Source: Phycisphaerae bacterium
GTDB lineage: Bacteria; Planctomycetota; Phycisphaerae; Sedimentisphaerales; Anaerobacaceae
Direction of reading: 5' to 3'
Assembly (NCBI GenBank): GCA_030667885.1
Contig: DAOUVA010000090.1
Coordinates: 1 to 10,725 of the forward strand
Length of the DNA: 10,725 nt
The notes below the pieces were generated by a model, which had not been told where the DNA came from, searched no databases, and was given only the letters and a program-made list of their open reading frames with translations. The first letter of the stretch is position 1. The number at the start of each line of letters is the position of its first letter. Positions 5,932 to 10,725 of the stretch are shown here, piece by piece. The position numbers and the translations under genes are program-made.

Positions 5932-6004
5932 GATTCTTTCCTTTCATGATTAGATAAACTTTACTTTTAATAACTATCAAAACGGTATTATTATAACAAT
6001 AAAT

Positions 6005-7402
6005 TTAAAGAAATCCGTTTCTATGGAGGAGACAGGCGGACAATATTATGCCGAGGCCGTCGAGAATCAGCACAATGGCAGTGTATAAAATTCGACGGTC
6101 ATTGTAAGGTTCGGAGGGTGCGAAGGCCCGGGTTAACACCTCGATTGGACCAGGGACGATGCGTTCCATATTCTTCTGGTCCAAACGCTGCCGAACCGCT
6201 TTGAACAAATCGCGCTTGTGCTGCAGTGAATTGTTCTCTCTTTCAAGTAATTGAGCGTTCTCAAACAACATCTGAAACTCTGCCTGCTGCTTTTTGAATT
6301 CTTCAACTAAAAGCTGCTCCTCATATTTTACCTGGGCAAGTTGGAATTCCAAAGTTCTCAAATCTTCTTCGTAATCGGGACCACTGTCAGAAGTGATTGT
6401 TATTGGCACTTCAGGCACATTTTTGGGCCGGTCGCGCCACTGTTCATCCAGTTGAGTCTCTCGCAGTCGAAGCAATTCCTTTGCAAATCCCATGTCTTTA
6501 GTTGCCCGAATGATTTCTGGATTATTGGGGTCAAACTCACTGGCGGCAAGATTGTGTTGAATTGTTCTAACGTTTATATCCAGTGCCCGCCATTCTGAAT
6601 CTTCGTGGTATTTTGGTTTCTTTTCCATTTGGACGATAGAATCAACCGGCACATCATTTCGTTCAGGTGTAATTTCCTGCTTCATCAAATCTTCCAATTT
6701 CTTCCGCTTCCATTCCAACACAGCAATACTCTGGTGCAGTTCGCTAAGTCGGGCTTGTGTCTCATCCAGACGAACTCTCTTGCTGGAGATAAGCTGCTGT
6801 GGAGTTCCGGTACCCAAAGACCTGCGAAGTTGGGCAGAGATCATCTCCTGCCCTTTAATTTCATTATCCAAAGATTTGTACTGGTCTATCAGTTGGCGGT
6901 AGAGATGGTCCTTAGCGGCATTAGACTTTTCGCTAATGTATTTGAAATACTGGTCCAAAACAGTATCCACAATAATTCTGGCATCTTTGGCGTTGGAGTC
7001 CGTAAAGATGACGTCAATTATCTCGGATTTGGATCGAGGTTGGATTGAAAGAAAATTCCTTAGTCTTTCCACGGGTGGAACAGGTGGTTTTCCTTGCAAC
7101 CGCTGAATAAGCGATTTTGGAGGCTCGTTGTACCATTGTGTATCCCGGACTTCCCGTTGGTCTAACACGCGTTGAAGGACTGTTGAACCCCTCATAATGG
7201 AAACCTGGGTGTTCACAAATGATTCATATAAGGGAATCATTCCACTATCCTCTGTCCGGAAGACCAGATACGGAACAATAGGCCTAACTCGTATTTCCGC
7301 CTCAGCCCTGTATTCAGGAATTAGCTGTGTCCAGATGGCGGCAATCACAAGAGCGGCCACCAGAAAAAAAACGAAAAACAAAAGAATTAGTTGTTTTATC
7401 AT
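6005..7402 (-). CDS. Wzz/GumC-like polysaccharide chain-length determinant without kinase domain
   Basis: A 465-residue inner-membrane protein. It has TM1 at about 4-24, a Wzz-type periplasmic domain (YRAEAEIRVRP at 31-41, then the SFVNTQVSIMRGSTVLQRVL block), long coiled coils (roughly 150-240 and 350-420), the proline-containing pre-membrane motif (AFAPSEPYNDRR) and TM2 near 440-460. The protein ends about five residues after TM2. Proteins of this type (PCP family) set polysaccharide length or couple export in Wzx/Wzy systems. In many planctomycete-type proteins a tyrosine autokinase domain follows TM2, but none is present here or in the next 70 bases. GGAGG lies seven bases before the ATG and fixes the start. 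There are no glycosyltransferases, flippase or outer-membrane porin in the window, so the rest of the pathway must be elsewhere. Confidence 0.82.
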   Translation of the reverse strand: MIKQLILLFFVFFLVAALVIAAIWTQLIPEYRAEAEIRVRPIVPYLVFRTEDSGMIPLYESFVNTQVSIMRGSTVLQRVLDQREVRDTQWYNEPPKSLIQRLQGKPPVPPVERLRNFLSIQPRSKSEIIDVIFTDSNAKDARIIVDTVLDQYFKYISEKSNAAKDHLYRQLIDQYKSLDNEIKGQEMISAQLRRSLGTGTPQQLISSKRVRLDETQARLSELHQSIAVLEWKRKKLEDLMKQEITPERNDVPVDSIVQMEKKPKYHEDSEWRALDINVRTIQHNLAASEFDPNNPEIIRATKDMGFAKELLRLRETQLDEQWRDRPKNVPEVPITITSDSGPDYEEDLRTLEFQLAQVKYEEQLLVEEFKKQQAEFQMLFENAQLLERENNSLQHKRDLFKAVRQRLDQKNMERIVPGPIEVLTRAFAPSEPYNDRRILYTAIVLILDGLGIILSACLLHRNGFL

Positions 7403-7453
7403 TATGACGCCTCCTGTTAGTGTAGTGTTTTAGAACGGCTCGCTACTGATATG

Positions 7454-7483
7454 ATTATATACTTCCTGAATGCTACCAGGCAA
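7454..7483 (-). promoter_or_regulatory. Promoter of the Wzz-like gene
   Basis: On the minus strand TATAAT (7459 to 7454) follows TTGCCT (7483 to 7478) with an 18-base spacer. Transcription from about 7447 would give a 45-base leader with the strong GGAGG site. Together with the hairpin repeat just upstream, this separates the Wzz-like operon from the PHP gene. Confidence 0.5.
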
Positions 7484-7584
7484 GCAAAATCAAATCTAAT
7501 TATTGACCTCTGAGCCCAATATTCAGTAGAATTATCTACATGGAAAAGGCTGAAATCAAACGTACGCCGATTATCTAAAAGACC

Positions 7585-7640
7585 TTGAGCCGGAATCCAT
7601 AAATGAAAAAACTGTATTCCCACTTTAGCGGGAATGACAA
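7585..7640 (-). repeat. Dispersed hairpin repeat (VIPAKAGIQ-type element)
   Basis: Read on the minus strand the element starts TTGTCATTCCCGCTAAAGTG, continues GGAATACAG, then after a T-run has GGATTCCGG. ATTCCC (7616-7621) and GGGAAT (7630-7635) form the hairpin. Its minus-strand translation gives VIPAKVGIQ...WIPAQG, the signature of a non-coding repeat that is spread through many bacterial genomes and often mis-called as protein. The hairpin is followed by ACAG and six T, so this copy may also terminate the leftward PHP transcript, whose stop codon is 35 bases away. Confidence 0.75.
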
Positions 7641-7669
7641 AATGTAACAATGACTTTTTAGAGACGGCA

Positions 7670-8746
7670 CTATTTCAGCGAAATATTAAGATTTACCGGC
7701 AAGCCCTTATCCGGGGCAACCAGGAAGTTTGTCACCTTGTACCTCAACTCGGTCTGTTCGGCCTTGTTATCAACTTTTGTTCTGACTATCGTGACGGCAT
7801 TGGCGGGGAGTGTTATTTTCTGCCCACCCTGTCCGAGATCCAGCACCTGGATATCAATATCGGAATTATTCGTAATCTCAAACCAAACTGTATCGCCCCG
7901 CCTGAGGTAAGGTTTATCAACCTGAACGGCTTTCTTGAAAATTGCGTGAAGATAGTTTGGTTTGCCAATTAGCTGATTCTTGAACCAAACCGCCGTCCTG
8001 CCTGCAATTAAACCTTCTCTTAGGGCTTTAATGCTCTTTTCTTTAGCAAAAACAAGTGTCATCGGCCTGTGATTTTCAGATGTAATTTCTGTCCCAACCA
8101 TGGGCTGATGTACATCGGAATTTCCCATCATAGTCAGGTTCTTTTCAAGAGCCCACTTATGTGCATCCGGATAATAAGTATTACCGTTTACAACCTCAAT
8201 TCCCTGCAGCAATAAATTTTCATACAATTGAGTATGTATATCGAACCAGCCCTTGAACTTGGGTTTCCAGCCGGGATGATTCCAGAATACAAAGGCGCCC
8301 TGATTGTTGGCCGCCTTTACGGCATCGACAAACTCTTTAGTATCGAGAAGATTTATATCCTGCAGGAATAACGCATTGAAATGGCCCGGAGGTGTCTCAC
8401 GGGTAATCTCAGCAGCTTTAATAAGCAAAATATTTTTTTCCTGGGCGCTTCTTAAAGCAATTTCATAAGGACGGCTATGATTGGTAGGAATGTCCTTCTT
8501 TTTTGGCTGATATTCAATATGGTCGGTTATCGCAATGGCGTCAAGACCTTCTCTCGCGGCTTCATCGACTCGCACAGTAGGCCATACCGCACCATCGGAA
8601 AAAACGGTATGCATGTGAAAATCGCATTTCAGTGTTTTGTAACCGAGAATGTCAGGGATGTTAATTTTATGCTTAGCTTCAGCGGTGGTAAATGTGGTAA
8701 GTAAAAGACAGGTGATAACAACAAGACAGATTGTTTTAAGCTTCAT
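7670..8746 (-). CDS. Exported PHP-domain metal-dependent hydrolase
   Basis: Starting at the Met at 8746 the protein has 358 residues and a signal peptide (MKLKT, hydrophobic 6-19, likely cleavage after AEA near 24). An in-frame Met at 8839 would place 31 charged residues before it, and the later start has AGGG eight bases upstream, so the later one is preferred. All PHP metal-binding motifs are visible: H44-x-H46 with D51 (DFHMHTVFSDG), D75-H76 (ITDHIEY), E113 (AAEIT), H157 (WNHPGW) and D211-x-H213 (GNSDVH). PHP enzymes are phosphoesterases using a trinuclear metal centre. Residues from about 270 on form a beta-rich C-terminal domain found on exported members. Substrate unknown. It is separated from the propeller gene by 176 bases and from the Wzz-like gene by the hairpin repeat, so it is probably monocistronic. 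Confidence 0.87.
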   Translation of the reverse strand: MKLKTICLVVITCLLLTTFTTAEAKHKINIPDILGYKTLKCDFHMHTVFSDGAVWPTVRVDEAAREGLDAIAITDHIEYQPKKKDIPTNHSRPYEIALRSAQEKNILLIKAAEITRETPPGHFNALFLQDINLLDTKEFVDAVKAANNQGAFVFWNHPGWKPKFKGWFDIHTQLYENLLLQGIEVVNGNTYYPDAHKWALEKNLTMMGNSDVHQPMVGTEITSENHRPMTLVFAKEKSIKALREGLIAGRTAVWFKNQLIGKPNYLHAIFKKAVQVDKPYLRRGDTVWFEITNNSDIDIQVLDLGQGGQKITLPANAVTIVRTKVDNKAEQTELRYKVTNFLVAPDKGLPVNLNISLK

Positions 8747-8785
8747 TTTCAAAACCCTTTCCTTTAATTTAAGACATTTTCGATT

Positions 8786-8798
8786 AAACAGCCTGTTT
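8786..8798. promoter_or_regulatory. 13-base perfect dyad upstream of the PHP gene
   Basis: AAACAG (8786-8791), a central C and CTGTTT (8793-8798) form a perfect inverted repeat 40 bases upstream of the PHP start codon at 8746. Its size and place fit a repressor or activator site, or a short leader hairpin. No regulator gene is in the window. Confidence 0.25.
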
Positions 8799-8888
8799 GC
8801 AAAACACGGCCATACTGTTACTTTCCCTAACTTACCCAAAATAACATATATTCACCGAATGTACAATTTTTTTCGCATGATATTAGAT

Positions 8889-8928
8889 AAAAGAAGCCCC
8901 AGTAGAAGTCACCCGCAAAACTCTACTG
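8889..8928 (-). terminator. Terminator hairpin overlapping the stop codon of the propeller gene
   Basis: On the minus strand CAGTAGA (8928 to 8922) pairs with TCTACTG (8906 to 8900), with a 15-base loop. It is followed by GGGCTTCTTTT. The 5' arm contains the TAG stop codon of the upstream gene (8923-8925), so translation and termination overlap. The stem is only 7 bp and AT-rich. Confidence 0.5.
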
Positions 8929-10206
8929 TCCGATCGAGATAAGGTTCGAATAAGTGCGGAGGTACATTTTCCCGTCTGCGACGGCAGGAGTAGAGTGGCT
9001 TCTTTCGCCCAAGGGATTGACCGCCAGCAATTCGTATGTGGAGGCGGCCCTGATTACAACAACTTCGCCGGCGGTTGTGATACAGTAGAGTTTGCCGCTT
9101 ACCCATACTGGTGAGCCGAAGAATTTGCCAGCAGGCTTCTCTCGCCAGAGTTGTTCGCCTGTTGCGCTGCGCAGGCAGGAGACGTAACCCGTGTCATGAA
9201 ATGTAAACAGCAAGCCTTCATTCGCAACAGAAGTGGGAACATACGGAGCTGTGCTGCTGTCAACAGTGTATGCCTCTATGGGCTTGAAGGATTCACCGTT
9301 TTCGACAGGATTAACTGCAACGAGGCACTTTCCCCTGGAACCATCGCCGCAACTGCCGATTAATAGCCGGCCTGCAATAACAGGCGAACTTACGACGCGG
9401 GCCGGTAATATCGGTCCGGTTTCCCATATTACCGTTCCTTTTCGGGGATTGACGCCGGTTATGCCATGAGAATTGCTGGTAAAAATCAACTGTGTTGCAT
9501 CTGTCTGCGGTGAGTAAAGACACGGTGTAGAGTAGGAGGTTTTGGGACCGGTTTGCCGCTCCAGTTCCCAGCGTGTCCGGCCGGTCTTACGGTCAACTGC
9601 AATCCAGGCACTGCGGGCATCCTTGGTGCTTTTTTCGTGTTCGTGGGTAAAGACCACAATGTCATCGAAGACAATGGGTGAGCCGCCCGCTCCATGCTGG
9701 CAATACACACCCTCGAAGGTTCTCTTCCAGATTTCCCCGCCGTCATGGTCGAGAGCTATCAGGATTGTCTCTGTGGGAGTAGGCCAGATTACATAGACAT
9801 GGTCGGCATCTACGGCCGGCGTCGCGGCAGCATAGCTGTTGCGAGGATTCGGACGGTACGAAGCCAGCGAGTATTGCTTTTGCCATAAAACCTGACCATC
9901 CGAGGCTCGCAGAGCCAACAGGAAACCGTTATCGGTTTTCTGGTCGCCGCTGGTCACGAAGATTTTGTCGCCCCAGAGCACCGGCGAGGAATGACCTCCT
10001 CCGGGCAGACTGACTTTCCAGTTGTAGTCCTTTTGCGTCCATTTAAAAGGGATGTTTTTAGCATAACTGATACCCTGCCCATTGGGACCGCGATATCGCG
10101 ACCACTGCTGAGCCTTAGAAATGGAAGAAAATGAAATGACAAATGTTATTAAAAGAACTTTCAGAACTTGTTTGTTGGTTTTCGCCGGCTGCTTTTGTTT
10201 TTTCAT
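8923..10206 (-). CDS. Exported PQQ-like beta-propeller protein (BamB-like fold)
   Basis: A 427-residue protein with a signal peptide (MKKQKQPAKTNK basic region, hydrophobic 14-28, cleavage after SKA near 32). Right after cleavage comes WSRYRGPNGQGIS, the typical opening of planctomycete PQQ-propeller proteins. Propeller blades repeat as 'S-(S/T)-P-V-x-x-G-x-x-(hydrophobic)' followed by 'A-x-x-x-x-G-x-x-x-W': for example SSPVLWGDKIFVTSG, LRASDGQVLWQ, GGSPIVFDDIVVFT, VNPRKGTVIWE, SSPVIAGRLLIGS, LRSATGEQLWR, GSPVWVSGKLYCIT and STPAVADGKMYL. I count about seven to eight blades. The fold is shared by BamB (outer-membrane assembly) and by PQQ dehydrogenases; catalytic and heme residues are not evident, so a binding or scaffold role is more likely. 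GAGGG eight bases before the ATG supports the start. It is the last gene before 519 bases of non-coding DNA. Confidence 0.87.
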   Translation of the reverse strand: MKKQKQPAKTNKQVLKVLLITFVISFSSISKAQQWSRYRGPNGQGISYAKNIPFKWTQKDYNWKVSLPGGGHSSPVLWGDKIFVTSGDQKTDNGFLLALRASDGQVLWQKQYSLASYRPNPRNSYAAATPAVDADHVYVIWPTPTETILIALDHDGGEIWKRTFEGVYCQHGAGGSPIVFDDIVVFTHEHEKSTKDARSAWIAVDRKTGRTRWELERQTGPKTSYSTPCLYSPQTDATQLIFTSNSHGITGVNPRKGTVIWETGPILPARVVSSPVIAGRLLIGSCGDGSRGKCLVAVNPVENGESFKPIEAYTVDSSTAPYVPTSVANEGLLFTFHDTGYVSCLRSATGEQLWREKPAGKFFGSPVWVSGKLYCITTAGEVVVIRAASTYELLAVNPLGERSHSTPAVADGKMYLRTYSNLISIGQ

Positions 10207-10725
10207 CGTACGTCCCTCATATTACACAACTTACAACAGTAGTTTCATATATTATTTTTTTACATTAAAAATAGCCGCCTGTCCATTACATAATATTTCC
10301 AAGTCATAATTGCGATTTATCATAATTTTATATTATGGAAAGCCAGCCTCCAACCAAGAAATGATAATGAAAATGAATATAAAAAAGCCCCCACAAAGTT
10401 ATAGACAAGTGTATCCCTTATTTTTCATTTTTTATATGTTTTTTTGAGATACTCGCCTTCTGCTTCGCAGGGGCAATATTAAATTATGGCTCTTTCCTTT
10501 TTTTTCTTAGCTATCCCTGATAATTGCCCATATTACGATCTGACTTGCTTGCAAAACTCTACAGTAGACATCATCAGTTCAAACTAAATATGGCCGGATT
10601 TGTCATTTTCCAGAGCCATTATTTTTTGTTCAATTTAAGCATCGGCACATTTAATCTTTAATCTTTAGCCTTTCTTTATACCCCTAATTCCTGACAATCC
10701 TCCCCTGTTTAACACAGGCAAGGAC
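10207..10725. other. 519-base AT-rich region without a convincing gene
   Basis: This stretch upstream of the propeller gene should contain its promoter, but the AT-richness prevents a clear choice of boxes. At 10381-10391 the minus strand reads GGGGGCTTTTTT, the same 3' signature as the other leftward terminators. Its possible partner (GGGGC at 10470-10474) is 78 bases away, so a hairpin is doubtful; it may mark the end of a gene beyond the right edge. CCTGT/ACAGG (10704-10708, 10714-10718) makes a 5-bp hairpin. Only short random open frames occur. Confidence 0.5.

Noticed and set aside
6605..7048. 147-codon plus-strand frame
   Set aside because: Antisense to the Wzz-like gene, no ribosome site and no domain.
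7417..7650. 77-codon minus-strand frame starting MLHFVIPAKVGIQ
   Set aside because: It is the known false translation of the dispersed hairpin repeat, not a protein gene.
10551..10569. GCAAAACTCTAC shared with the terminator loop region at 8914-8925
   Set aside because: It is a 12-base match without extended similarity; likely chance.

Overview
The window looks like a piece of a planctomycete chromosome, most likely class Phycisphaerae or a close relative. I infer this from gene content only: two solitary pseudopilin-like proteins with the H-X9-DG (or DW) C-terminal motif, the tail of a DUF1080-type protein, a secreted PhoD-like phosphatase, a BamB-like PQQ-propeller protein that begins with a W-x-x-[YF]RGP motif, and a fragment ending in YFDDIRLY. 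Lentisphaerota or Kiritimatiellota are possible alternatives. No rRNA, tRNA, CRISPR array, intact transposase or phage gene is visible.

Layout. Positions 1-1996 (+ strand): the last 31 codons of a DUF1080 (3-keto-disaccharide hydrolase-like) gene, then a complete exported PhoD-like metallophosphatase 62 bases further on, probably co-transcribed. Positions 2036-2290: a convergent intergenic region holding a terminator for the minus-strand gene to its right, a 20-base-period tandem repeat, and one arm of a direct repeat. Positions 2289-5115: two pseudopilin-like genes on the minus strand, each with its own promoter and Shine-Dalgarno site. They are separated by about 1.2 kb of AT-rich DNA containing a decayed C-terminal remnant of a secreted carbohydrate-binding-type protein, a second direct-repeat copy, a strong hairpin, and a 59-residue membrane protein gene on the plus strand. 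Positions 5293-7402 (minus): a Wzz/GumC-like chain-length determinant without a kinase domain, followed by a small exported acidic protein; they probably form a two-gene operon. Positions 7585-7640: a dispersed hairpin repeat of the VIPAKAGIQ type. Positions 7670-8746 (minus): an exported PHP-domain metal-dependent hydrolase. Positions 8923-10206 (minus): an exported PQQ-like beta-propeller protein. Positions 10207-10725: AT-rich DNA with no convincing gene.

How the genes fit together. Almost every intact product carries a signal peptide, a prepilin leader or a transmembrane segment, so this is a cell-envelope and secretion-oriented neighbourhood. The DUF1080/PhoD pair and the PHP and propeller genes suit extracytoplasmic breakdown of sugars and phosphoesters; the Wzz-like pair suits exopolysaccharide assembly. 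Most transcription is leftward, and the leftward transcripts repeatedly end in a GGGGCTTTTT-type signal. I see no clear new multi-gene system. The oddest signals are the short direct repeats around the pseudopilin genes, the small membrane protein whose leader carries a tandem AGGGGAAAG box, and the kinase-less Wzz paired with an acidic secretin-tail-like protein.
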